Part shown: one piece after another, positions 1 to 9,447 of the stretch
How positions within the stretch are numbered: the stretch's first letter is position 1
Layout: every line of letters starts with the position of its first letter
NCBI RefSeq assembly: GCF_021764745.1
Contig: NZ_JAETXX010000002.1
Span: forward strand, 1 to 64,000
Source: Joostella atrarenae
GTDB lineage: Bacteria; Bacteroidota; Bacteroidia; Flavobacteriales; Flavobacteriaceae
Reading direction: 5' to 3'
DNA length: 64,000 bases
Notes under the pieces: generated by a model
What the model saw: only the letters and a program-made list of their open reading frames with translations
Databases searched by the model: none
Told to the model about the DNA's origin: nothing
Made by a program: the position numbers and the translations under genes

Positions 1-205
1 CGTGTGTATTTCCCTTTCAAATATATAAATTAATTGAGGCTATATTCTATTAAATAGAGAGAAATGGAATACGATTAGGGCTATAAGCAATGTGATAAAT
101 ATTATATAAAGCTTTAACTAACTTTCTATGCTCAATTTTTCAGTAGAAGATATAGAAGGAGCTATTGAGCTAGTTTTTTAGAAAGCATTGTTGGAAACAG
201 ACTTT

Positions 206-502
206 TTATTTTAGCCATAATTTAATTCCTATTAATGAAATAGCAGCACAAAGAATACAAACTCCGTAAATAATACGTTCTTTTTTTACTTCTAATTTAG
301 CACGCTCACGAATTAGCAATTTTATTTTTTGGAGTTCTTTTTCAGATACAATTTTAAAATTCAGTTGTTCTGGTTTCTTGTTAGTCGAGTAAATCCCTTC
401 ACGATTATTCTCTTTAAACTTACCTCGATTTGAAGGACGTTGAGCTCGGTTCTGTTTCATCCGATTAATCATATCCAATACATGTCCTGCTCCAGCTCCC
501 AT
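206..502 (-). CDS. Small hypothetical protein with C-terminal membrane segment
   Basis: A 98-residue protein I do not recognise. The N-terminal half is basic and polar (rich in Arg, Asn, Lys). Residues about 55-75 are charged and look helical. The C-terminus, from about residue 78, is a single hydrophobic stretch ending in Lys, so it is probably a tail-anchored inner-membrane protein with a cytoplasmic N-terminus. The Gly-Ala-Gly-Ala-Gly start is unusual for a cytoplasmic protein. It is flanked by non-coding DNA on both sides and appears monocistronic. That it is a real gene rests on a clean frame and sensible composition rather than on family recognition. Confidence 0.6.
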   Translation of the reverse strand: MGAGAGHVLDMINRMKQNRAQRPSNRGKFKENNREGIYSTNKKPEQLNFKIVSEKELQKIKLLIRERAKLEVKKERIIYGVCILCAAISLIGIKLWLK

Positions 503-698
503 TTTATTTTATAATTTAATTATAGTATAGGCTATATTTAAGGAAGGTTAAAAACTTGTTTTGCTAAGCTACATCTAGAATAAGTTTTTATTGCACTTCG
601 ATATATTATAATCAACTAAATATAGTAAATAATTTTTTATTTTAAGCAGGAATAGCTCCAAAAGTGAGTATAATAAGGACTAATAATAGTTATCAATT

Positions 699-1493
699 TT
701 AGAAGTTTACTTTAGTGATTTTAGTTTCTCCGATAACAATCCCCTTATTTAATTCTGGAGTTCCAGAGTAGCTTACAGTCGCCTCTCCGTATGAATTGAC
801 TTTTAGTTTATCGGAAACATTCAACTGAAAAGAGCCATCGCCATATGCTGTTAATTTCGTTTCGTTGCTAGAAACATTAGATACGTTTATAGTGCCTTCT
901 CCATAGGCTGTAAATCGCTGATTTTTAACTACTCCATCCTTTATCTCTAAATAGCTTTCTCCATAAATAGAGACCATTAGTTTATTTATATCCACAGAGT
1001 TTATATAAACTTGTGATGTGCCAAAAACTTTCAAGCGGAGCTTATCTGCTACTATATTATCTTCAAAAACAAACCTTTCTTCCCCTCTTAAATCGACAGT
1101 GCTTAATTTTTTGTAGTTTATAATTGCTCTCACAACGGTACCATCATAACTAGCATATTCAAGTTTATTTCCACTTATATATTCTTCATTATCATCACCA
1201 GTTATTTTTGCGCCTTCTAAATATACATTAAGCGTATTATTTTTTACATAAACGTTTAGGTTTTCCATCGGAACATTTATAGACTCTATGGTTACAGATT
1301 CTGTGTTGGCTTCTTTAAAAACAACTTGTATGTGCGGACTAATAACAACTCTTTCAAAATTTGCAACAGCTATTTCCTTATGTTGCGCAGTAGAATAATT
1401 GGAATATAATAAGAACGCGATCATTAAAAATATGGTAAAGATTGCCTTTTTTGAGTTATCTTTTAACTGAAAATGTGTTTGATTACTAAACAT
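699..1493 (-). CDS. Secreted DUF2807 (GIN-domain) beta-helix-like protein
   Basis: 264 residues with an N-terminal signal peptide whose hydrophobic core lies at about residues 16-36 and ends in a Ser-Thr-Ala-Gln site. The mature part has regularly repeated short beta strands with Tyr-Gly-(Glu/Asp)-Gly/Ser turns in the second half (for example AYGEG, AYGDG, SYGEA). This pattern is typical of the DUF2807 putative auto-transporter adhesin head GIN domain, common in Bacteroidota. The role of the family is unclear; it is exported to the periplasm or cell surface. The gene stands alone, divergent from the M1 peptidase. The N-terminal extension before the hydrophobic core is long, so the true start could be slightly downstream. 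Confidence 0.8.
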   Translation of the reverse strand: MFSNQTHFQLKDNSKKAIFTIFLMIAFLLYSNYSTAQHKEIAVANFERVVISPHIQVVFKEANTESVTIESINVPMENLNVYVKNNTLNVYLEGAKITGDDNEEYISGNKLEYASYDGTVVRAIINYKKLSTVDLRGEERFVFEDNIVADKLRLKVFGTSQVYINSVDINKLMVSIYGESYLEIKDGVVKNQRFTAYGEGTINVSNVSSNETKLTAYGDGSFQLNVSDKLKVNSYGEATVSYSGTPELNKGIVIGETKITKVNF

Positions 1494-1655
1494 CTTTTTT
1501 TTGGTTTTAATGGTTATACCTATCTTAAAGATGATTTATTTCTTGTATTGTTACAGTTTTTAATTATTTAAACTTTTATAAGTGATTAATCAACCTCTGA
1601 ATTAGATTTAGAATTCATTAGAAAAGTCTTACTTTGGTATAAAAATTATCTTTTA

Positions 1656-3746
1656 ATGAAACCCATTTTTACAAGCTTACTTATTCTCCTTTTTTCATAT
1701 TCTTATGCACAGCAAACTCAGTACATAGATATAAAAAAGGGAACTGTTAATATTACTATCGATCCTGATGCAGAAACTGTTTCTGGGGAAGTCATTTATA
1801 CTTTTAAAGTCATAGAAACAACGGATACTCTTGTTGTTGATGCTCTGAATATGGAAATTAAAAGTCTTTCTTTAAATGATAAAGAACTTGCTTATAGTAA
1901 TACTGGGTCGCAATTAATAATAAATAAAACCTTAAAACCTCGTGAGAATAATAGTTTAAAAATAGCATACAAAGCATCTCCAAAAAAGGCTTTGTATTTT
2001 GTTGCTGAAGATAATGACGATCAAAAGCAAATATGGACGCAAGGGCAGGGGAAATACACTTCCAATTGGTTACCGAGTTTTGATGATATGAATGAAAAGG
2101 TGGAGTTTGATCTTTCTATTACCACCAATTCGTTATATAAAGTAATGGCCAACGGAAAGCTGATTGATAAGAAAGTAAATAACAATACAACCTCTACTTG
2201 GAAGTTCGATATGCAACACCCGATGAGCAGCTATTTGGTGGCTCTTGCTATTGGGGATTATAATGTAAAGGAGGAAGTTGCTAAATCTGGAATCCCTTTA
2301 CAGCAATACTATTCTCCTGAAGATGAAAAATATGTTACTTCTACATATAAGCACTCTAAGCGTATTTTCGATTATTTGGAGGAGGAAATAGGTGTTCCTT
2401 TTCCGTGGCAGAATTATAAACAGGTTCCTGTAAAAGATTTTTTGTATGCGGGAATGGAGAATACTTCATTGACCATCTTTTCTGACTCTTATTTGGTGGA
2501 TTCTATAGGTTTTGTGGATAGGAATTATATAAATGTAAATGCACATGAATTGGCACATCAGTGGTTCGGAAATTTGGTAACAGAAGAAAGTAGTACGCAC
2601 CATTGGTTACAAGAAGGTTTTGCTACTTATTATGCCTTGCTAGCGGAGAGAGAAATTTTTGGAGAGGATTATTTTTATGAACAACTTTATAGCTCGGCTA
2701 AGCAATTAGAGGTTTTAAATGATAATGGAGGCGAGAGCTTATTAAATCCTAAAGCGAGTAGCCTTACTTTTTATCAACGGGGTGCCTGGGCAGTCTTCGC
2801 TTTGCGTAAAAAAATAGGGGATAGGGCTTTTGAAAAATCCGTTAAAAAGTATCTTAAAGACTATGCTTATAAAAATGCTAATACCCACGATTTTATAAAT
2901 ATAGCTGCGGCAAAGAGTCAGATTAAGTTAGAAGATTTTGTGGAGAAATGGCTAGTAAACACAGAATTTCCTTTGGAAGAAGCAGAACAATTATTACTTG
3001 AAAATGAAACTTCTAAAACTTTGTTAGCGATAGATGCTATGAGTAAAGAAGAAGTAGTAACGTATGCACAAAATAATTCTAAAATTTTTACTTCTGAAGA
3101 GCAATCTGCTATTGCAACACATATTCTTAAGCGACTTATACCAACTTCTGAAGCTGAGAAAACTATTTTTTTAGCAGCATTACAATCTGAAGTATTAAAA
3201 ACTAGACAAACGGTAGCGCTTTATATGAATCCTATTCCTGAAGAATTTAAAACTGATTTTGAGAAGTTATTATCTGATGGGAGTTATCTGACCATAGAAA
3301 AAGCGCTAATGAAGTTATGGGTTAGTTTTCCTTTTGTAAAAGACAGAGCTCAGTTTCTAGATCAAACAAAAGGTATAACAGGATTTAGAGATAAAAATGT
3401 AGAAACATTATGGCTTACTCTGGCTTTAATTACGGAGAATTACCATCAGAATGATAAGAAAGAATATTACGATACATTAGTGAGCTATACAGATCCAACG
3501 CAGCATTATGAAGTTCGTCAGCATGCTTTTCAATATCTTTATCAGATAAAAGGCTTTGATGAAGCGGCACTTAAAAGTTTAATTCAGGCTTGTAAGCATC
3601 CTGTGTGGCAGTTTTCAAAGTTTTCTAGGCAATTGCTAGAAGAGTTATTAACGGATAAAGATTATAGAATTGTTTTAGAAGGAATTGTAAATGATTTGCC
3701 TTCCGAAGAAAAAGTTTTTTTAGAACAGAAGCTGAAAGATAATTAA
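1656..3746 (+). CDS. M1 family zinc metallo-aminopeptidase, exported
   Basis: 696 residues. It starts with a signal peptide ending in Tyr-Ala-Gln at about residue 19, so the enzyme is periplasmic or surface exposed. An N-terminal beta-rich M1 domain is followed by the exopeptidase motif AGMENT (265-270; GAMEN-like) and the zinc site HELAH (297-301), with the third ligand Glu at about 320 in WLQEGFATYY. These are all M1 hallmarks, so it should remove N-terminal residues from peptides. The C-terminal half is helical, as in aminopeptidase N-like proteins. The next gene begins 2 nt after the stop codon, which suggests translational coupling to the patatin-like genes. Confidence 0.93.
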   Translation: MKPIFTSLLILLFSYSYAQQTQYIDIKKGTVNITIDPDAETVSGEVIYTFKVIETTDTLVVDALNMEIKSLSLNDKELAYSNTGSQLIINKTLKPRENNSLKIAYKASPKKALYFVAEDNDDQKQIWTQGQGKYTSNWLPSFDDMNEKVEFDLSITTNSLYKVMANGKLIDKKVNNNTTSTWKFDMQHPMSSYLVALAIGDYNVKEEVAKSGIPLQQYYSPEDEKYVTSTYKHSKRIFDYLEEEIGVPFPWQNYKQVPVKDFLYAGMENTSLTIFSDSYLVDSIGFVDRNYINVNAHELAHQWFGNLVTEESSTHHWLQEGFATYYALLAEREIFGEDYFYEQLYSSAKQLEVLNDNGGESLLNPKASSLTFYQRGAWAVFALRKKIGDRAFEKSVKKYLKDYAYKNANTHDFINIAAAKSQIKLEDFVEKWLVNTEFPLEEAEQLLLENETSKTLLAIDAMSKEEVVTYAQNNSKIFTSEEQSAIATHILKRLIPTSEAEKTIFLAALQSEVLKTRQTVALYMNPIPEEFKTDFEKLLSDGSYLTIEKALMKLWVSFPFVKDRAQFLDQTKGITGFRDKNVETLWLTLALITENYHQNDKKEYYDTLVSYTDPTQHYEVRQHAFQYLYQIKGFDEAALKSLIQACKHPVWQFSKFSRQLLEELLTDKDYRIVLEGIVNDLPSEEKVFLEQKLKDN

Positions 3747-3748
3747 TA

Positions 3749-4645
3749 ATGAAAGCACTCGTAATTTCAGGAGGTGGATCCAAAGGCGCTTTTGCCGGCG
3801 GAGTAGCCCAGTATTTAATAGAAGAGCTAAAAATAGATTACGATTTATTTTTGGGAACGTCTACGGGGAGCTTATTGGTAAATCATTTGGCGCTAAATGA
3901 GGTGGAAAAAATAAAGGAAGTTTATACCTCTGTAAATAATGAGAGCATTTTTAATATTTGTCCATTTCGAATTAGAAAAAAATATGGAGTGGAGCAAATT
4001 TCTATTCATCATTTAAATGTAGTTCGTAATTTTTTAAGAGGAAGTAAAACGTTTGGTGAGAGTGAGAACCTAAAAAAATTAATTCGTAAAACCTTAACGG
4101 AAGAGGAGTTTTTACAATTAAAGCACAGCACAAAAGAAGTAATAGTTACGGTTTCTAACCTTTCTTTAAATCAGGTAGAATATAAATCTATCAATGATTT
4201 TAGTTATGATGATTTCTGTGATTGGGTTTGGATCTCTAGTAATTATACTCCTTTTATGAGTTTAGCGCGGAAAGAAGGTTGTGAGTATGCCGATGGAGGC
4301 ATCGGAACTATGGTTCCTATTGAAGAAGCTATCCGCCGTGGTGCTAAAGAAATTGATGCTATTATTCTACAGACAGAAATTACGCAGCTAAACCGACTCC
4401 CATCTAGGAATCCGTTTTCATTATTAACGACTATGTTTAGTTTTATGTTAGATAGAATAGAGCATCAGAATATTCGGATTGGGAAATTTGTAGCCTCTAA
4501 TAACGATGTCATTATTAATTTTTATTATACACCGACGGTATTAACTACAAATTCCTTAATTTTCGAAAAGGTTAAAATGACTCGTTGGTGGCAAAGTGGA
4601 TATGATTTCGCGAAGTTTAAAAATAAAGAAACGAGTCAGCTATAA
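3749..4645 (+). CDS. Patatin-like phospholipase, copy 1
   Basis: 298 residues with no signal peptide, so probably cytoplasmic. It has the patatin oxyanion-hole motif GGGSKGAFAGG (8-18), the nucleophile elbow GTSTG with Ser38, and the Asp of the Ser-Asp dyad in YADGG (Asp182). These predict a lipid acyl hydrolase; the substrate cannot be told from sequence. It lies 2 nt after the M1 aminopeptidase and 65 nt before a clear paralogue of the same length and motif layout, so the pair arose by tandem duplication. No N- or C-terminal targeting domain is present, unlike the long patatin/BamA-like fusions seen in Bacteroidota. Confidence 0.9.
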   Translation: MKALVISGGGSKGAFAGGVAQYLIEELKIDYDLFLGTSTGSLLVNHLALNEVEKIKEVYTSVNNESIFNICPFRIRKKYGVEQISIHHLNVVRNFLRGSKTFGESENLKKLIRKTLTEEEFLQLKHSTKEVIVTVSNLSLNQVEYKSINDFSYDDFCDWVWISSNYTPFMSLARKEGCEYADGGIGTMVPIEEAIRRGAKEIDAIILQTEITQLNRLPSRNPFSLLTTMFSFMLDRIEHQNIRIGKFVASNNDVIINFYYTPTVLTTNSLIFEKVKMTRWWQSGYDFAKFKNKETSQL

Positions 4646-4710
4646 TTTTAAAGCAATTCCGTTGGAATTTTCATAATTATAACGTACCATAATCAACCTA
4701 AAATAAAAAT

Positions 4711-5628
4711 ATGCGAGCACTAGTTATAAGTGGAGGAGGAAGTAAAGGGGCATTTGCCGGCGGCGTTGCACAATATTTAATGGAGACGGAAAATAGAGAC
4801 TACGATTTATATTTGGGAACTTCTACAGGGAGTTTATTAATTCCGCATTTAGCGAATAACGATATTGAAAAGATTTATAACGTTTATACTTCTGTAACAC
4901 AACGTAAAATTTTTAGTAATAACCCTTTTGTAACCAAAAAGCGTGGTGATGAAGAGTATGTTGCAATTAATTACCTAAATGTTATGTGGCAGCTAATAAA
5001 GCGTAAGCGTACTTTTGGGGAGAGTAAGAATTTAAGAAAACATATAAGGAAACATTTTTCGGAGGCTGATTATAATCGCTTAAAGGAAAAAGGGAAAAAT
5101 GTAATTGTTACAGTTTCCAATCTATCTATGAATCGTGTGGAATATAAATCGATTATGGACTATGAGTATGAAGATTTCTGTGATTGGATTTGGCTTTCTT
5201 GTAATTATGTTCCATTTATGTCGCTCGCAGAAAAGAATGGATTTGAATATGCAGATGGCGGTTTAGGATGTGTGGTTCCAATTCGTGAAGCCGTTAAAAT
5301 GGGAGCTACGGAAGTAGATGCTATTATTTTGGAGACCGAGAATATGGAGCATAAAAAAGTATTAGGAAAGAATCCATTTTCACTAATGGTAAATCTCTAT
5401 AGTTTTGTGTTGGACCAATTAGAGTCTCATGACGTTGTCGAAGGAAAATTGGCAGCTTTAAATAAGAATGTACGACTAAACACTTATTTTACTCCAACGC
5501 GACTAACAGAAAACTCTCTTTATTTTAACAAAGAATTAATGGCAGAATGGTGGGTACAAGGAAAAGAATACGCAAAGGAGCGTGTAAAGGCTCAAAAGGG
5601 CGCTAAAACAGTAGATTTGGCAGGATAG
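4711..5628 (+). CDS. Patatin-like phospholipase, copy 2 (tandem paralogue)
   Basis: 305 residues, closely resembling the preceding gene along its whole length. It has the same GGGSKGAFAGG oxyanion loop, the GTSTG nucleophile elbow (Ser38) and a YADGG Asp motif near residue 182. All catalytic residues are retained, so both copies may be active. It differs mainly in the middle (about residues 60-100) and in a longer basic C-terminal tail. It lacks a signal peptide. The two copies have drifted at third codon positions, so this is an old duplication rather than an assembly duplicate. Confidence 0.9.
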   Translation: MRALVISGGGSKGAFAGGVAQYLMETENRDYDLYLGTSTGSLLIPHLANNDIEKIYNVYTSVTQRKIFSNNPFVTKKRGDEEYVAINYLNVMWQLIKRKRTFGESKNLRKHIRKHFSEADYNRLKEKGKNVIVTVSNLSMNRVEYKSIMDYEYEDFCDWIWLSCNYVPFMSLAEKNGFEYADGGLGCVVPIREAVKMGATEVDAIILETENMEHKKVLGKNPFSLMVNLYSFVLDQLESHDVVEGKLAALNKNVRLNTYFTPTRLTENSLYFNKELMAEWWVQGKEYAKERVKAQKGAKTVDLAG

Positions 5629-5670
5629 TCTGTTAGTTACTGGTTGTTATTATTAAATAGGTTTAGTGTG

Positions 5671-7560
5671 TTATGAAATTTCTCCCTTTTTAATATATAC
5701 ATAATACGCAGGGTATTTATTTCCTTCTTTATCAATTAACCATGCCTTAATCATAGTATTACCTTCTTGAAGTGGTAGATTAAAAACTGAACTTGTGTCT
5801 GAACTTGATATTTGCTTAGTATATGTTTTATTTCCTATTTGCAATTGCACCTTTACAGCAGGAATAGCAATACCTTCGCCTAGTAAGACTAGATTACCCT
5901 TATTATAAATATCCCCCTGTTTACTTTTAGGTAGCGATTCTGATATAGGATGATTTACTTCTTTTGCCCATCTCCTTATTTCAAAAATGTAATTAGCTTT
6001 TTCGGCAATCTTTATAGGCCAAAAACCACTATTGTTGGCAGCCCTTAATATATGTGTTTGGTTCCAAGTGGGGGGAGTTGATTTTTTTAAAACCCATGCA
6101 TCAGATGTGAGGACAGTTTCTAAATCGTGTTCTGTACCAACAATTGGTCTTGGGTAGGGTTGATCCATTACTTTGACTTCATTCCAAAAAGAATCATATT
6201 CCTTTCGTAAGCTATCTACTATTTGAGGATATTGATCTGCTAGATTCTCTTTTTGACTGGGGTCTTTTTTAATATTGTATAGTTCAGCACCATTTATAAG
6301 TCCCCAATTAGATGTATACACTAAGCTATTTTTCCATTTGATATAAGTTTCTTCTGTATTTTGATAATGCTGAAAAAGAGTTCGATCTTCCCAATTAAAC
6401 GATGAATTATTTAGTAGAGGCATCAAACTACGCCCGTCAAATTTAAGGTGTCCTTTTTTTGGTGTTTTCAAGTCACAAAGGTCAATTAGCGTAGGGAGAA
6501 TATCGATATGAGAAGTAAATTTAGAAACATCTTTTTTTGGAGTCATATTTCCTTTAGGCCAATGAATCATTAACGGAACACGATGGCCACCATCAAACAT
6601 ACTCCCTTTTTTACCACGCATACCTGCATTAAAAATTTTATCACCTCCAGATGTACCATTATCAGACAAAAATATGATGATTGTATTTTCATCTAAATTA
6701 TTCTTCTTCAAGAAGGTTCTTAAATCTCCTAAGTTCTTATCAAACCTTGTTATTGTAGCCATAAAATCTACTTCTGACTCCCAGTCAGGAGAACTTTTAT
6801 CTATGTTACTGTACATATTTGTCCACTCTTTTTTAACGTTCCATGGAAGGTGTGGAATATTTGTAGCTAGATATATAAAAAAGGGATTATTCATATTCTT
6901 GGAAATAAATTTCTTTGTTTCATTGAAAAAGTTATCGTTGCCATAACCATGAAATTCCTCCCATTTTCCATTTCGCATATAGTGGTCGTTCATTTTATCA
7001 TTGCTCCAATAGTCGCTCGCTGTCCCTGTACCTCCGTCACCATGTCCAACCCATTTTTGAAAACCTCTGTCAATAGGACGGTAGGGGTAATTTTGTCCTA
7101 AATGTCATTTTCCGAATAAAGCAGTTTTATAGCCACTTTCTTTGAAGAACTCCGCCATGGTAGTTTCTTCTTTATTTAGGTGATTACGTAGATATACAGT
7201 AGAACGAACATGAGTTCTATCAGACATTCTTCCTGTCATTAAAGCTGCTCTTGTTGGTGCACAAAATGCATTTACATGGAAGTCTGTAAATCGTATACTT
7301 TCTGAATATAGAGTGTCTAAATTGGGTGTTTTTATAATAGGATTTCCATGAATTGCGATATCACCATAACCCTGATCATCAGTCATAATTAAAATTACAT
7401 TAGGACGATTTGTACTCTGAGCGTGATTAAATTGTATTGATAAAAAGAATAGTATAAAGAATATTTTTCTTAAAGAAAGAAAGTCTGGCTGAGATAGCTT
7501 CATCATTTGTATGTTTATATCATATAAGTAACGAATATGTAATCCGTCGCTTATATACAA
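5671..7560 (-). pseudogene. Sulfatase (arylsulfatase type) interrupted by one in-frame TGA
   Basis: Two open frames, 7560-7105 and 6993-5671, lie in the same reading frame, and the 37 codons between them are open. The only break is a TGA at 7107-7105, exactly where Trp is expected in the sulfatase motif Gly-Lys-Trp-His-Leu-Gly (the sequence reads FGK, stop, HLG). The N-terminal part has a signal peptide ending HAQ and a MTDDQG metal site. Its type I sulfatase signature CAPTR has Cys100, the residue converted to formylglycine. The C-terminal part carries GTSGGDK, the HIDILPT region and a long C-terminal domain. Joined, it would be about 629 residues. A TGG to TGA change or a sequencing error explains the break. 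The true start is probably the second Met of the MM pair (residue 20). Confidence 0.88.
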
Positions 7561-7671
7561 GATACAATGAATACGAACTCAAAACCAAGTATTATTTATG
7601 CAGAATATAATACTTTACTGGCTGATGGGAATTAATTCTATAGTATGCTATAGTTGGTTATGTATGTTGAC

Positions 7672-8625
7672 TTATAGCCATTTTTTTCTTTTGAAATAGA
7701 TAAATGGTAAGATGGCAGAAATTATCATTGCAACAATAACAATAGGATATCCATAAGTGGCATCGAGTTCTGGCATGTATTTAAAATTCATACCGTAAAC
7801 TCCAGCGATAAAAGTAGGAAGGGAAATACAAACGGTAACTACGGTAAGCATTTTAAAAATATAATTCTGTTCTAAATCGATTTTACTAGAGATATTTTCT
7901 TTTAAATCGTCCAATCGATCGAAATTAAATTGGATATAATCCGAAATCACATTCAGATCATTTAATTCAGCTTTTATCTCTTTTTTAAGTCCCATTTTTT
8001 TATCCCAATCACTTCTCATGTATAGCGTGTATACCCGAGTAGTTTCAATAAGAGATTCTTTTATCAGCAAGTTATTAAAGTTGTATTCTGTAATGATATC
8101 CATTTCATAACCTGAAAATTTGTTTTCGATTAACACTCTATTTGCTAGCATTTTAATTTTCTTGGTTTGACTTTCTGTAATGTCAGCAAAATAGTCGGAG
8201 ATGAATTCGAATTGGAACTTAAAAATACTCTCTGAGTTGGATTTCTTCTGAAAGGATAAAAGTTTATTCGGATAGATTTTATTGAAATAATCGTCTAGAG
8301 ATGCACTTGTAAAAAGAAACAGCCCTGCTTTGGAAAGTATTATAAAAATAGGCTCTTCTACCATTTTATGATCTATGTTATAAAAGGGAATCGAAAAGTG
8401 AAATGAAGCTTGATTGTCATCCTCTAAAAAGTGAGAACTGATTTCAATATCTTCAAAATGCTTCATGATCGTGAAATCGAGTCCATAATTTTTTTCTAGC
8501 CACTCTACATCCGAAGTACTGTAATCTATGAATTGCATGATATAGAAATCCAAATCAGAAACAACAATTTCACTTGTGTTTTGTATTTTGAGTAGTTCTT
8601 TTTCTTTTGACAAGATCTCAATCAT
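7672..8625 (-). CDS. corA: CorA-family magnesium/divalent cation channel
   Basis: 317 residues with the CorA plan. A large cytoplasmic N-terminal domain (1 to about 250) with long helices is followed by two C-terminal membrane segments (about 257-277 and 294-312). The signature Gly-Met-Asn sits between them at 278-280, and a basic KRKKWL tail follows. CorA pentamers admit Mg2+ (and Co2+ or Ni2+) down the membrane potential. The acidic Glu-Leu-Asp loop after GMN fits the family. It is monocistronic on the minus strand. Ion specificity cannot be set from sequence. Confidence 0.9.
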   Translation of the reverse strand: MIEILSKEKELLKIQNTSEIVVSDLDFYIMQFIDYSTSDVEWLEKNYGLDFTIMKHFEDIEISSHFLEDDNQASFHFSIPFYNIDHKMVEEPIFIILSKAGLFLFTSASLDDYFNKIYPNKLLSFQKKSNSESIFKFQFEFISDYFADITESQTKKIKMLANRVLIENKFSGYEMDIITEYNFNNLLIKESLIETTRVYTLYMRSDWDKKMGLKKEIKAELNDLNVISDYIQFNFDRLDDLKENISSKIDLEQNYIFKMLTVVTVCISLPTFIAGVYGMNFKYMPELDATYGYPIVIVAMIISAILPFIYFKRKKWL

Positions 8626-8862
8626 GATAAATATTTTTAAGAAGGAAACTAAATGTTTAACTGTGTTTTGTAGCTACCAAATAACTTCTAGTTTAGAAAA
8701 CAAGTTAGTAAAAGAATGAGGAATATTTTATAATAAAGTTAAAATAAATCTTGATTATTACATTCTAAAAGGAATGTTATATTGAGTTTAATTAAGAAAT
8801 ATATTTCCTATGAGTACAAACAAGTAAGAGAGGAGTAGCATCCGAGCACATAAAAAAAAGAA

Positions 8863-8900
8863 AAGCCCCTAAAAGTGTTATTACTTCTAGGGGCTTTGTA
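8863..8900 (-). terminator. Intrinsic terminator of the M20D/GltB-like operon
   Basis: A 14-bp near-perfect inverted repeat (8863-8876 with 8883-8896) and 6-nt loop lies 20 nt beyond the stop codon of the minus-strand gene ending at 8918. On the minus strand the hairpin is followed by a T-rich run (A-run at 8852-8864 on the plus strand). Confidence 0.85.
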
Positions 8901-8917
8901 TATTTTTCAAGTTTAGC

Positions 8918-9436
8918 TTAGCTAAATAAATCTCGAATTTCTTTTTTAATATAACCTAATGCGGCGCTAGAAGGAGGTTGTTTGTCTAAAAGGTTGTTTA
9001 AGACTTCTTCTCTGAGTTTGTCTGCCGTTTCAGAATTCATTCCAGCTTTTCTAATAATTTGGATTGTTGCATTTTTCGATGCTTTGATAACGTTCCAACA
9101 TTCATCAGAAATATAAATCTGTTGTGCTAAATTATGGTCAAATTCATTTTCAATATTTGCAATAAGCTGTGCTTCATATAAATTCTTATCTGTATTCTCA
9201 GGAGAAACTCTAATTAGCAGTTTAGAAGGGTTTATACGTTCTAAAAACAAAGCCATCCTTTCGTATGCTTGTAGGCGGATTGGAAGTGTGTTTTTATCCA
9301 TTTCCTTATGGAGTAAAAAACGTCTTCGTCCTTCTTCATTTTTAGTATGAAGATTAAAAAAGTAAAAAGCTATAGCTCCTGTAATTAATGCAGGAAGTAG
9401 GAAAAATAATAGGTTGATGATGTTTAATTCGTTCAT
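8918..9436 (-). CDS. Conserved hypothetical membrane-anchored protein
   Basis: 172 residues. One N-terminal membrane helix (about residues 7-28) is followed by a charged cytoplasmic region with a Gly-Arg-Arg-Arg stretch and a helical C-terminal domain. I do not recognise a characterised family, although proteins of this form, annotated as hypothetical, are common in flavobacteria. It is the last gene of a three-gene minus-strand operon, 11 nt after the glutamate synthase-like gene and just before a strong terminator. A role linked to that flavoprotein is possible but unproven. Confidence 0.75.
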   Translation of the reverse strand: MNELNIINLLFFLLPALITGAIAFYFFNLHTKNEEGRRRFLLHKEMDKNTLPIRLQAYERMALFLERINPSKLLIRVSPENTDKNLYEAQLIANIENEFDHNLAQQIYISDECWNVIKASKNATIQIIRKAGMNSETADKLREEVLNNLLDKQPPSSAALGYIKKEIRDLFS

Positions 9437-9447
9437 GGGGATTTTAA

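Noticed and set aside
1-205. Possible end of a neighbouring gene at the window start
   Set aside because: No sensible open frame reaches the edge; I see only AT-rich non-coding DNA.
4711-5628. Second patatin gene as an assembly duplication
   Set aside because: Nucleotide differences are spread over the whole length and the proteins diverge in the middle, so it is a true paralogue.
5671-6993. A separate 440-residue sulfatase-like gene starting at 6993
   Set aside because: The 37 codons before it are open and encode expected sulfatase sequence, and the upstream frame ends at GK of GKWHLG, so it is the 3' part of one broken gene.
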